Notes: generated from the sequence alone by a model not told the origin. DNA of 9,550 bases from Rikenellaceae bacterium (GCA_021203585.1 JAJQAW010000137.1:1-9550); one strand, 5' to 3'; shown: positions 1 to 7,155, counted from the first letter of the stretch. Numbers and translations are program-made.

Positions 1-129
1 GATCCCGTTAAAACCCCATTGCCCGCTGTGAAAGGCGAAATTAGCAGGCGCTCCTCCCAGAATTTTCCGATCCGGAAAAATATCCCAGAGCAGTTCCCCG
101 ATTCCGATCATGAATTTCTGGTCCGGCAT
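1..129 (-). CDS. PfkB-family carbohydrate kinase (fructokinase-like), N-terminal part only
   Basis: The window edge cuts this gene; only the first 43 codons are present, from an ATG at 129-127. The visible protein has a first beta strand (FMIGIGELLWDIFPD) followed by KILGGAPANFAFHSGQWGF. The GE-x-LWD-x-FPDG-like opening and the GGAPAN-F sequence are typical of bacterial fructokinases and related PfkB (ribokinase-fold) kinases, where the Asp and the Gly-Gly-Ala-x-x-Asn region contact the sugar. The predicted role is ATP-dependent phosphorylation of a sugar, probably fructose, in the cytoplasm. The start lies 11 bp after the stop of the amidohydrolase gene, so it is probably the last visible gene of the same operon. 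The ATP-binding and catalytic C-terminal motifs are outside the window, so substrate and integrity cannot be judged. Family assignment is fairly secure; the sugar is inferred. Confidence 0.85.
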   Translation of the reverse strand, partial: MPDQKFMIGIGELLWDIFPDRKILGGAPANFAFHSGQWGFNGI

Positions 130-140
130 ACTTGTTCGAT

Positions 141-1322
141 TCAAATGCTCCGGCGCGCCGTGGAGTCGGCACTCAGCGCGCGGTGATCCCTGTCTATGTG
201 ATCCAACAGCACCGCTCCCGGTGATGTCCCGACCTCGAACGATCCGGCCCATTCCGCTTCCAAGGCACGGGCCCCGTTGGCCGTAACCCAACGCACCAAT
301 TCTTGCAACGGTATTTCCGGTCTACGCCCGGTCAAGAGTTTGAGCTCCTCCACAAGCGAAAGGGAATGATTGGAAGCCAGGCTGTCCGTACCCACCGCTA
401 TGCGGCAGCCTTTGCGGCGAAGCAGCTCGATGGGAGGAAACGATCCTTCGATATAGGCGTTGGATCGCGGGCAAACGACCCAAGTGACCGATTGGAAATG
501 ATCCTGGATGCGGTCGATATCCTCTTCCGTAACGCAGGTGTTGTGTATTAATAACAGCGGGATTTCGGAGGCCACGCAGTGGATCAGTCGACCCGCCGGA
601 GAACCGAAATGCGCCCAGTCGGCAGGAATGTCCGCTTGCCGGTACCGCTCGGCAAAAGGGCCCGTTCCGCGAAAAAGTTGGCTTTCGGCCGGGCTCTCCA
701 TGAAATGGACGGACAAGGGTTTCCAAGCAGGGTTCGCCTCAACCGTTCGTTCAAAAAGCGGCTCGGAGAGGGAGTAAGTCGCATGCGGGGTCAGAGAAAA
801 GGGCAAATGCAGCCGTTCGGCCCGACCGGCCACCTGCACGCCCCGTTCGAACTGCCGGTCGGCCACCGAAGGATCGGAACCGAATATTTCAATGAAATTA
901 TGGTAATGGATACTACTACGTTGTTTGAGCGGGAAGGTAAATGCATCGTTGCAAATATCCCCTACCGCGACCACGCCTTGCTGACGCAGTACCGCGTCCT
1001 GCATTTCGGCGCAGTGCAAACGCGTGGACTCCGGTGCCTGGCCGCGAATCCGGGCAATCTGTTCGACGAATCCGTCCAGACCGGTTCCTCTCGGAATACT
1101 CTCCCGAAGGTAGGATAATTCCAGGTAACAATGGGGGTTGACCATACCCGGAATCAAAATACCGCTATAGAATTCGATCCCATGGATCGAATCCAACCTG
1201 GAAGCGTCTGGCTCCAAATGGAGCAATCGGCCGTCGCTGTCAAAAGTCAGGACGGCGCGCGGTATCCACCCCGTGCGGGGGCACAAGGTATAATGTGCTG
1301 CTATCTTGCGTAATGGACTCAT
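141..1322 (-). CDS. Amidohydrolase-superfamily protein (cytosine deaminase/chlorohydrolase-like), HxH motif altered
   Basis: This is a cytoplasmic metal-dependent hydrolase of about 393 residues with the layout of the deaminase/chlorohydrolase branch of the amidohydrolase superfamily. An in-frame ATG nine codons upstream exists (1349), but I prefer the ATG at 1322: it forms an ATGA overlap with the stop of the preceding gene, and the protein then opens MSPLRKIAAHY, as expected for the small N-terminal beta domain. Visible motifs, numbered from this start, are IPGMVNPHCYLELS (about 57-70), TPHATYSLS (about 178-186), SVHFMES with His206, LLIHNTC with His260, CPRSNAYI (about 284-291) and GTDSLASN with Asp313. 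These match the usual metal and catalytic positions except the second His of HxH, which is Tyr66 (HCY). Substrate is unknown; deamination of a purine-like or aminofutalosine-like compound is possible but not shown. The fructokinase-like gene follows after 11 bp. Confidence 0.85.
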   Translation of the reverse strand: MSPLRKIAAHYTLCPRTGWIPRAVLTFDSDGRLLHLEPDASRLDSIHGIEFYSGILIPGMVNPHCYLELSYLRESIPRGTGLDGFVEQIARIRGQAPESTRLHCAEMQDAVLRQQGVVAVGDICNDAFTFPLKQRSSIHYHNFIEIFGSDPSVADRQFERGVQVAGRAERLHLPFSLTPHATYSLSEPLFERTVEANPAWKPLSVHFMESPAESQLFRGTGPFAERYRQADIPADWAHFGSPAGRLIHCVASEIPLLLIHNTCVTEEDIDRIQDHFQSVTWVVCPRSNAYIEGSFPPIELLRRKGCRIAVGTDSLASNHSLSLVEELKLLTGRRPEIPLQELVRWVTANGARALEAEWAGSFEVGTSPGAVLLDHIDRDHRALSADSTARRSI

Positions 1323-1900
1323 AATCGGAGAAAAAATCCTGACGGGCATAGGAGCCGGAATTGATCTTTCCAGTAGACCGGACGAACCGAATCCAACGGG
1401 GGATGGTACAGGATCATCAGACTGTCGATGCGAAGTCCGACAGCCCGGGTACTGGAAGGATAATCGGCCAGCACGAGCAACAGGGAATCGGCATCGGCGC
1501 CGGCTTCCAGGGTCACATCCATCTTCCGGTACTCCTGCCCCTGCTGCAGGGTACGACTATTGGTCAGGATAAATTTACCGGTGGAATCTTTCAGGCGGTA
1601 CCGCATGGTCAGGTGCCCTTTGTCGGTGGTATCCCGCTGGAAACCATAAAGGATCCGGTATTGTCCCGGATAAACGGAAATACGCAGCGACAAGGTATCT
1701 TTCAGGCGAAGATCCCGTATCCACAGCGAATCCAAACGCTGCACCACCGTATCCCGGTAAAATTGACCGATCAACGTATCCACCCGCATGGCGATGCGGG
1801 CGCGGCCTTCGTAGAAATTGTTTTCCTCTTTGATATCCGCCGTAGCGGCATCGATCAATTCCGATAGCCGGGAGCTCTTCTTGAGCGCCATCCGGTCCAT
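1319..1900 (-). CDS. C-terminal part of the DUF4296 protein after the TAG
   Basis: This is the downstream half of the interrupted gene, 193 residues if counted from the first ATG after the TAG (1900). It begins MDRMALKKSSRLSELIDAA, an amphipathic helix that looks like the end of DUF4296, and continues with a beta-rich region (about residues 60-185) with many short strands, such as DTLSLRISVYPGQY, HLTMRYRLKDST and RVGL-like segments ending near GLRIDSLMILY. No signal peptide or start context of its own is visible, and the eight codons between the TAG and this ATG are open in the same frame, so it is better read as the remainder of a broken gene than as an independent one. If translation reinitiates here, the product would lack the lipid anchor. 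Its TGA overlaps the ATG of the amidohydrolase gene (ATGA). Confidence 0.65.
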   Translation of the reverse strand: MDRMALKKSSRLSELIDAATADIKEENNFYEGRARIAMRVDTLIGQFYRDTVVQRLDSLWIRDLRLKDTLSLRISVYPGQYRILYGFQRDTTDKGHLTMRYRLKDSTGKFILTNSRTLQQGQEYRKMDVTLEAGADADSLLLVLADYPSSTRAVGLRIDSLMILYHPPLDSVRPVYWKDQFRLLCPSGFFLRL

Positions 1901-1924
1901 GGAATACCGGAAATCCTCGGCATC

Positions 1925-2155
1925 CTACCCGTATTTTTTCAGTATCGGGGTGTAGATATCCACACTATCCGAAGGAGTACGAGATTGTTCGTAGAGGTTG
2001 TAGTAGGCATTGACCAGAAAGATATCCCGGATAATGGCCTGCATATCGCTGTCCGGTATTTCCCGGGGCCCACAGGCGGTAAAGAGCCATAAAGCCCCCA
2101 GCAGAGAAATCACGGTGGGTTTTATCGAACGGTTTTTCACTGGAAAATGATCCAT
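1925..2155 (-). CDS. DUF4296 lipoprotein, N-terminal fragment before the TAG
   Basis: This is the 76-residue product expected if the TAG at 1925-1927 is read as a stop. Residues 1-28 form a lipoprotein signal: basic NRSIKP, a hydrophobic stretch VISLLGALWLF, then the lipobox ending in Cys28 (LFTAC-GP). The mature part, IPDSDMQAIIRDIFLVNAYYNLYEQ, then SVDIYTPILKKYG, matches the first helices of DUF4296. It ends in the middle of that domain, so the fragment is probably not functional alone. The ATG at 2155 is 12 bp downstream of the permease stop, which suggests co-transcription. Envelope location is inferred from the lipobox; the biochemical role is unknown. Confidence 0.75.
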   Translation of the reverse strand: MDHFPVKNRSIKPTVISLLGALWLFTACGPREIPDSDMQAIIRDIFLVNAYYNLYEQSRTPSDSVDIYTPILKKYG

Positions 2156-2167
2156 TTATGGTTTTTA

Positions 2168-3394
2168 TTACTTGGCTTTATACAATTCCCGGGAGCTTAC
2201 CATACGTCCCACCGTAAAGCGGGTAATCAGATAATTGATCAGGCCAACGCTCAGTACGATCCCTAACAGGTCGGTTCCCCGAAGCTCTACCGGATAAGCG
2301 TTGATCAGAAAGGATTGACCGGCCAGCTTGACCCAACCGAACTGCTGCTGACCGAGACTGATCAATACCCCCAGAATCAATCCGATACCGGTACCGATGC
2401 CGGAAATAAGCAGCCCCTCCCGGATGAATATCCGGCGGACCAATCCGGTATCGGCCCCTAAGGTAATTAACGTGTCGGTATCTTTTTTCTTGTCCACAAT
2501 AATCATGATCAACGATCCGACCACACTGAAGGAGGCGATGACCAGCACCAGCAAGATCATCAAATAGATGCCCCATTTTTCGTATTGCATCAACCGGTAC
2601 AATTCGGCTTTTTGCTGAAACCTTGTTTTAACGTCGAACCCTTCCCCTGTGATCTCCGCTATTCGGGCTCGAACGCGGTTCGGATCCGCGCCTTCGCGAA
2701 GTCCCACTGCCAAAGCCGATACCCGGGTGGAATCGTAGTCCAGGATGGACCGGGCGAAATCCAACGGTACGAGCACGTACTGACTGTCCGTTTCTCCGTC
2801 CAGTGCGAAGACGCCGGCCGGATAAATCGCTTTGCGCCGGTACATATCCAGGGGCAGGTAGGATACCGTTTTCCCTCTCCGGGGCATGTACACTTGCAGG
2901 GATTCCAGATAGGCCGTTCGAATGTCCAGCATAAAAGCCACTCCCTGACCCACCAAAGCCTGATCCAGGTCGCCGAATTTCAGTTCATACTGCCCGCTGA
3001 CCACCATATCTTCAATCGGCACGACGGTAGAAAAGAGTGAGTCGACTCCTTTGAGCATCCCGATCACCTGCCGCTCGCGGTATTCGAACAAGGCATTTTC
3101 CTCCAGGGTCCTGGAAATCGCGGTAACCTCCGGTAAGGAGCGGATGGCCTCCGCATCGATGCTGTCCCATCCGAATACTTTACTGTGCCGGGCGGTGATT
3201 TCAATCGGAGGATCGAAATGGCGGTACATCGAACGGATCAGGGTCTCGAATCCGTTGAAAACCGACAAAAGCACCACCATGGCCAACACCGGAATCGCAA
3301 CGGTGAAAGCACTGATGCCGGAAATCAGGTTTATCACCGAATGGGATTTCCGGGAAAACAAGTAGCGTTTGGCGATAAAAAAGGAGAGCCGCAT
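2168..3394 (-). CDS. ABC transporter permease, LolC/LolE-type FtsX/MacB family
   Basis: The 408-residue inner-membrane protein has the architecture of lipoprotein-releasing permeases. A short cytoplasmic N-terminus (MRLSFFIAKRYLFSRKSHS) with the typical A-x-RYL leads to a first membrane segment at about 20-49. A large periplasmic MacB-type domain follows (about 50-272), then three membrane segments at about 275-300, 327-349 and 375-393. The cytoplasmic loop DKKKDTDTLITLGADTGLVRRIFIREG (about 301-327) corresponds to the coupling helix that contacts the ATPase. In LolCDE, such permeases extract lipoproteins from the inner membrane; the substrate here is inferred. No ATPase (lolD) gene is adjacent, so it must be encoded elsewhere. 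The gene lies 11 bp after rbfA and 12 bp before a lipoprotein gene. Other FtsX-like exporters are possible, but four membrane segments with one large loop fit LolC/E well. Confidence 0.88.
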   Translation of the reverse strand: MRLSFFIAKRYLFSRKSHSVINLISGISAFTVAIPVLAMVVLLSVFNGFETLIRSMYRHFDPPIEITARHSKVFGWDSIDAEAIRSLPEVTAISRTLEENALFEYRERQVIGMLKGVDSLFSTVVPIEDMVVSGQYELKFGDLDQALVGQGVAFMLDIRTAYLESLQVYMPRRGKTVSYLPLDMYRRKAIYPAGVFALDGETDSQYVLVPLDFARSILDYDSTRVSALAVGLREGADPNRVRARIAEITGEGFDVKTRFQQKAELYRLMQYEKWGIYLMILLVLVIASFSVVGSLIMIIVDKKKDTDTLITLGADTGLVRRIFIREGLLISGIGTGIGLILGVLISLGQQQFGWVKLAGQSFLINAYPVELRGTDLLGIVLSVGLINYLITRFTVGRMVSSRELYKAK

Positions 3395-3405
3395 GCGCGA
3401 GAGCT

Positions 3406-3741
3406 TTACCGGAGCAACCGATCGATGTTCTCCACGTATTCCAGGGAATCATCGATGTAAAAACTCAGTTCCGGGACAATCCGCAGTTGCGAACGTACCC
3501 GTACACCGAGTGCTTTTCGTATTTGGGCTACATGGTGCTGTAGCGTCAGCAGCACCGTTTCCGCTTTATCGAACGGAAAAATGCTGACATACACTTTGGC
3601 CAGGGCCAGATCGGGACTGATTCTTACTTGGGTGACCGAAACCATCGTTCCCCGGACCAACTCGGCGCATTCTTTGAGAAAAATGTCACTGATGTCCTTT
3701 TGTATCTGGCGCGAAACTTTTTGTTGACGGGTTGTTTTCAC
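3406..3741 (-). CDS. rbfA: Ribosome-binding factor A
   Basis: RbfA binds the 30S subunit during late maturation near the 5' end of 16S rRNA and is needed for efficient processing and cold growth. The 111-residue length is normal. The start is a GTG (3741-3739), giving M(V)KTTRQQKVSRQIQKDISDIF, the characteristic basic first helix of RbfA, and leaving no better ATG nearby. The KH-like core follows, with VSVTQVRISPDLALAKVYVSIF (about 34-55) and QIRKALGVRVRSQLRIVPELSFYIDDSLEYVENIDRLL (about 73-110), both typical. It leads a tight run with the FtsX permease 11 bp downstream, and a 75-bp gap separates it from the upstream barrel gene, so transcription of the run may start just before it. Confidence 0.93.
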   Translation of the reverse strand: MKTTRQQKVSRQIQKDISDIFLKECAELVRGTMVSVTQVRISPDLALAKVYVSIFPFDKAETVLLTLQHHVAQIRKALGVRVRSQLRIVPELSFYIDDSLEYVENIDRLLR

Positions 3742-3816
3742 GTGTCTGAGGTTTTGAAATTATACGGCTCCGCAGGCAGGCATTTCGAATGGAATCCGCA
3801 CTGTAGGGCACCGTTT
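3742..3816 (-). promoter_or_regulatory. Possible promoter region upstream of rbfA
   Basis: This 75-bp gap separates the barrel gene from rbfA. On the minus strand it contains TATAATTTC (3764-3756), which resembles both a TATAAT box and, weakly, the TAnnTTTG -7 element of Bacteroidota. No clear TTTG or TTG -33 element is found at the usual distance, and no strong hairpin is seen. It may hold a weak promoter, or the downstream genes may be read through from the envelope genes. Confidence 0.3.
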
Positions 3817-4629
3817 TTAAGAACGTTTGTTAGGACCTTGCGGCATTCTTTCGCCCCAGGGTTGTTTCGGAGTTCGGACCCGCGGATTTTCGAACGAGCG
3901 GATGCCGCCTTTACCCAACCGGTAATACAAACCCATCGAAATGTTGATCATATCCACCGGGGTGCGGTTGTAAAGGCTTTCCGGATATTTACTGCGGGAC
4001 CGCATGATGTCTCCGTAACCGAAGCTGTAGCGGCCCTCGGCAAAAATTTCATACCGGCCGAACAGGTAGCTGAAACCGAAACCTCCGCAAAGACCATACT
4101 CAAATTGGTTATCCACCACCGAATTCATGCGGTATTTTCCCTCTTGCAGCACCTTCCAGTTTTCCGTTTCTCCGCTTTTTTCATAAGCATCCAGAATGTA
4201 GGAAGCGTATATACCCAAATTCAGGAAGACCCGTACCCGTTGTTTGAACAGGTAAACGTGGATGTGCCACATGAAGGGCAGTTCGATGATACTGAGCGTT
4301 CGGTCTACATAATGGGTATAATGATACTGACCGGTCTCCTCGTTGAACCGGCCGTTCTCCAAAATCCGATAGCCCTTTTTGGCAAACTGCAAGTCGGCTT
4401 GTACGGCCCCTACCACGCTTTCTTCGGTGAAATATTTCCAGGAAATTCCCCCCGAAGGCCAACCGAACAGGAAACGCGACTCCCGAACCGTCTGATCGAC
4501 ATACTCGAAGCGGGCATAACCTCCGCCATAACCCCCGCGTACCCCGAGGTAATGCTGGGCGGCAAGCCGGTCTGCCAGCAAAATCGATACGACCGGAATG
4601 AGGACTCTTTTAATCCAACGGCACCACAT
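3817..4629 (-). CDS. PorT-type outer-membrane beta-barrel protein
   Basis: The 270-residue protein begins with a Sec signal peptide (MWCRWIKRVLIPVVSILLADRLAAQ, cleavage likely after LAA at about residue 24). The mature part opens QHYLGVRGGYGGGYARFEY, the short Gly/aromatic opening of PorT-type (OMP_b-brl_2) barrels. Alternating strands follow, among them SIIELPFMWHIHVYLF, VRVFLNLGIYASYILDAYEK, FEYGLCGGFGFSYLFGRYEIFAEGRYSFGYGDI and MINISMGLYYRLG near the end. About 28 residues follow the last strand, so the protein does not end on an aromatic strand end. It is predicted to sit in the outer membrane. The Porphyromonas member PorT belongs to the type IX secretion machinery, but orthology to PorT is not established here. 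The ATG lies inside the last codons of the Ig-like lipoprotein gene (20-bp overlap), suggesting translational coupling and a shared envelope role. Confidence 0.8.
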   Translation of the reverse strand: MWCRWIKRVLIPVVSILLADRLAAQHYLGVRGGYGGGYARFEYVDQTVRESRFLFGWPSGGISWKYFTEESVVGAVQADLQFAKKGYRILENGRFNEETGQYHYTHYVDRTLSIIELPFMWHIHVYLFKQRVRVFLNLGIYASYILDAYEKSGETENWKVLQEGKYRMNSVVDNQFEYGLCGGFGFSYLFGRYEIFAEGRYSFGYGDIMRSRSKYPESLYNRTPVDMINISMGLYYRLGKGGIRSFENPRVRTPKQPWGERMPQGPNKRS

Positions 4630-7069
4630 CTTTCATGTAATTTAATTCGTCTCCCGGATGACGTTCATCTTCGATTTCTTTTTTAACGGCACGGCGAGCC
4701 GCTTTTCGTTCCGCTTTGGCAGCCCGTTTTGCCGCTTTTGCAGCCTTTTTTTCAGCTTTCGGATCGAGGATTTCGAATCCCTCTACCCGAGCTTCCGAAG
4801 TACGGATATCCGAACGGCCTTCCATCGGCAGAAGGAAGGCCTCCGGCAGCCCCTCTTCCACCTCAACAATCGCACCGGGCTCGCGCGGTTCATCCTCTTC
4901 CCAGGGATGATCGTGATCATGCTCGTGTTCCTCATTCCGGGCAAACACGGTCGGTTTATAGGTCCGGGGCTTGAAAATCTCCGTCAGATCCACATCCACT
5001 TCAAATTCCGTATTAGGCAGCAAATCGATCGCCGAAAATCCACCCGGAGCATTATACCAACGCACGGTTTCCGGTTGAATCCGCCGGGTCAGAATTACGG
5101 TATCCCAGACCCCGTTGCCGTTTCGGTCTTCGATCATCCGGATGGTGACTTTGCCCGGAGGAATATAATCGATGGTATGCACCCCTTCGGTCAGGTGAGC
5201 CAGTTCTTTCAGCAGGGTCGAACCCTGCTCGTCGAATATTTGAACGATGTATTCGTACCCTTCCACTGCATGGGTCAAGTTGAGGGTGATCGACCCCATT
5301 TCCGCGTTGCGGGCAACCGTGAAGGATTGGTTGATCGTATCGTTCAACTCCCCGTCGATGGTGCGGATCGCCTCGGCCGGAATCACCAGCCGGTAGGTTC
5401 CTCCATCCGTCCAATCGGCCTGAATCCGGTACTGCCGAATCAGCATCGAATCCCGCATCAATTCCACGGGCACCTCCCGTTCTTCCAACGCTTCGGGATC
5501 GACGGCCTGGGTGATCGTAGAAGGTCTTCCCCGGCGGCCGGACGAACTGGTCTGCTGCACCTCCGGTTCGTCCCGTTTGTACAACACGATTCTGGAAGTT
5601 TCCAGCTGCGACACCGGAAGCTCGAAATTCAGGATCGGCATTTCTCCCGGAATCACCGGAGAACCTCCGGTAAAAGAGAATTTCATCAGCGATTTGGGTA
5701 TGGAATCTGCCGTCAGTGAATCCGCTGCCAGAGCCTCTTCTCCTAAAATATCGGACAAGGCCTCCTGTTCGGCCAACTCCTCGGGAGTGAGCTCGGTTTC
5801 TTCCGATTCCGGCTCCTTTTGTTTCCATTTTTTAGGACATAAAAACCAGAAAAACGGTCTTTTGTTTCGCTCTTTTCGCCGTTCGAGCCGTTCCTCTTTC
5901 GCCTTGGTTTTGGCATCCTCCTGCTCCACAACCGGTTTGATCCAGATCAACTGCAATTTTAGTTCGTGTTCGTACAGCACTCCGGCACTGTCCGGACGAT
6001 CGTAAACGATCTCGGCTACCAACGTATCCGGCAACTCCTCCGGCAGAATGTCCAACCAGTACAGAATCGAATCGCGCTGCGGAGTAGGATATTCCACCAA
6101 AATTTTTTCCGGATCGATCTGCGGCAGATCGAAACTACGGATATTCGGTTCCGGCGCCGCGAATTTCAACCAAAATTGCTGGGCGGCAATTCTTTCCGAA
6201 CCGGTCAGGTTCTGGTTTCGTTTGAGCTCCTCTTTAAAGGTATTGAAAAAGATTTGCGGTTCGGCTACAGCGTGCATGTAGGTCGAATCATACCACATCA
6301 GGAAAGAGGGCATATGAGCCGGATTATACACGGTGTCCAAAAAGGCCACCTCGTCCGTTCCCGGATCGTAAATCTGGTTCTTATTATGGTCCATTAGCGC
6401 GTAAACCCGGTAATCGATCGGCTTGAGGTTAGAAAATATAAAGCCGCCGTCGGACAGGGTTTTGGCTACTGCCAAGGCTTTCCACGGATCGAACAGAAGC
6501 GAATCCGTTTCCGGAATCGAATCCAGTCCGGCCTCAAAAAAGAAAATATAGGCTCCCCGCACCGTATCGCCGGAAAAAGCATCCGACACAAAACCCGACA
6601 TAAACATCGAATCGATGTAGTCTCCGGTGGAAAAGGTGTACTTAAGCCCATGCAAGGGATTTCCCTCGTTATTGTCGACCACGCTGGAACCCAAATTCAG
6701 CACGTAAGTCGTTGCAGAATCCAGCGGCGAGTCGATCGTCACGATGGCACTTTTGTTTTTATAAGAAAGAGTCGGCTTGACCTCCATGAACGGGGAGGTA
6801 AAGAATTGTTCCTGCTGATCTTTCAATTGAATATATTCGTCGAAATCGATCACGATCCGACCGGGCCATAAATGAGTTGAATTGAAAGGCGGACTCATCC
6901 GCACCACCCGGGGAGGAATGGTATCCTTCGGTCCTCCTTCCGGACTAACGCCGATATTGGCACACCGCGAAAAAAGTCCCGATGAAAAAACCACCATTAC
7001 CAGAATGACCGAAAAACGGTAACCCCAACAGGCCTTGTGGGCCGACTGATCTGTGTTTTCTATCACCAT
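4610..7069 (-). CDS. Large Ig-like (Big_5) domain lipoprotein
   Basis: An 819-residue envelope protein. Residues 19-35 form a hydrophobic signal followed by Cys36 in LFSRC-ANIG; the Cys and the following ANIGVSPEGGPKDTIPP match a well-known Bacteroidota lipoprotein group, although Arg before the Cys is unusual for a lipobox. An Ig-like Big_5 domain spans about 48-148 (PPRVVRMSPPFNST to YTFSTGD). A carboxypeptidase-regulatory or Cna-like beta domain follows at about 157-245 (FSNLKPIDYRVYALMDHNKNQIYD). A second such module near 590-690 contains DRNGNGVWD at about 648-656, an acidic loop that could bind calcium. Between them, about 382-460, is a highly charged insertion. The C-terminus has a His/Asp/Glu cluster (712-726) and a Lys/Ala/Arg-rich tail (770-797). 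The molecular role is unknown; pairing with the overlapping beta-barrel gene suggests joint action at the cell surface. Confidence 0.85.
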   Translation of the reverse strand: MVIENTDQSAHKACWGYRFSVILVMVVFSSGLFSRCANIGVSPEGGPKDTIPPRVVRMSPPFNSTHLWPGRIVIDFDEYIQLKDQQEQFFTSPFMEVKPTLSYKNKSAIVTIDSPLDSATTYVLNLGSSVVDNNEGNPLHGLKYTFSTGDYIDSMFMSGFVSDAFSGDTVRGAYIFFFEAGLDSIPETDSLLFDPWKALAVAKTLSDGGFIFSNLKPIDYRVYALMDHNKNQIYDPGTDEVAFLDTVYNPAHMPSFLMWYDSTYMHAVAEPQIFFNTFKEELKRNQNLTGSERIAAQQFWLKFAAPEPNIRSFDLPQIDPEKILVEYPTPQRDSILYWLDILPEELPDTLVAEIVYDRPDSAGVLYEHELKLQLIWIKPVVEQEDAKTKAKEERLERRKERNKRPFFWFLCPKKWKQKEPESEETELTPEELAEQEALSDILGEEALAADSLTADSIPKSLMKFSFTGGSPVIPGEMPILNFELPVSQLETSRIVLYKRDEPEVQQTSSSGRRGRPSTITQAVDPEALEEREVPVELMRDSMLIRQYRIQADWTDGGTYRLVIPAEAIRTIDGELNDTINQSFTVARNAEMGSITLNLTHAVEGYEYIVQIFDEQGSTLLKELAHLTEGVHTIDYIPPGKVTIRMIEDRNGNGVWDTVILTRRIQPETVRWYNAPGGFSAIDLLPNTEFEVDVDLTEIFKPRTYKPTVFARNEEHEHDHDHPWEEDEPREPGAIVEVEEGLPEAFLLPMEGRSDIRTSEARVEGFEILDPKAEKKAAKAAKRAAKAERKAARRAVKKEIEDERHPGDELNYMKDVVPLD

Positions 7070-7140
7070 ATTAACCGCTAAACGGGAAAGATTCCCATTT
7101 TAATGCACAAAGGTAGGGAATAATTTTAAATTCAGGGAAA
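7070..7140 (-). promoter_or_regulatory. Bacteroidota-type promoter for the Ig-like lipoprotein gene
   Basis: On the minus strand the sequence TACCTTTG (7115-7108) is an exact match to the TAnnTTTG -7 element recognised by the primary sigma factor of Bacteroidota. It lies about 39 bp before the ATG at 7069, which gives a 5' leader of about 30 nt. A matching -33 TTTG is not obvious at 19-21 bp upstream. A small GGGAA/TTCCC inverted repeat (7084-7096) lies in the leader. The call rests on the motif and its position. Confidence 0.5.
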
Positions 7141-7155
7141 TGCCCGATCCAAACC

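Larger units (their letters stand above)
1319..2155 (-). pseudogene. DUF4296-domain lipoprotein gene interrupted by an in-frame TAG
   Basis: Reading from the ATG at 2155, the frame gives 76 residues, then TAG at 1927-1925, then stays open in the same frame through DAEDFRYS and 193 more residues to TGA at 1321-1319. The sequence across the stop, KKYG-TAG-DAEDFRYSM, looks like the uninterrupted DUF4296 core, where a Tyr commonly follows KYG; TAC or TAT to TAG is a one-base change. The restored product would be about 278 residues: a lipoprotein signal with lipobox LFTAC (Cys28), the DUF4296 helices over roughly residues 30-115, and a beta-rich C-terminal part. It sits 12 bp after the lipoprotein-release permease and overlaps the amidohydrolase start by 4 bp. 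The function of DUF4296 is unknown. The TAG may be a true nonsense mutation, a strain polymorphism or a sequencing error; other genes in the window with a visible stop use TAA or TGA. Confidence 0.8.

Noticed and set aside
1323..1349. Upstream ATG adding nine residues to the amidohydrolase
   Set aside because: The ATG at 1322 gives the classic ATGA stop-start overlap and the N-terminus expected of the family, so the longer form is less likely.
1925..1927. TAG as a reassigned sense codon
   Set aside because: No other in-frame TAG occurs in the window and no suppressor tRNA or recoding element is visible; a mutation or error is simpler, though TAG is not used as a stop by the other complete genes.
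3628..4686. Long plus-strand open frame (352 codons) opposite the beta-barrel and rbfA genes
   Set aside because: It lies antisense to genes with clear family motifs, its translation shows no recognisable domain, and it has no promoter or sensible start context.
4658..5719. Long plus-strand open frame (353 codons) opposite the Ig-like lipoprotein gene
   Set aside because: Its Phe/Arg-rich, low-complexity translation mirrors the Lys/Glu-rich coding strand; it is a shadow frame.
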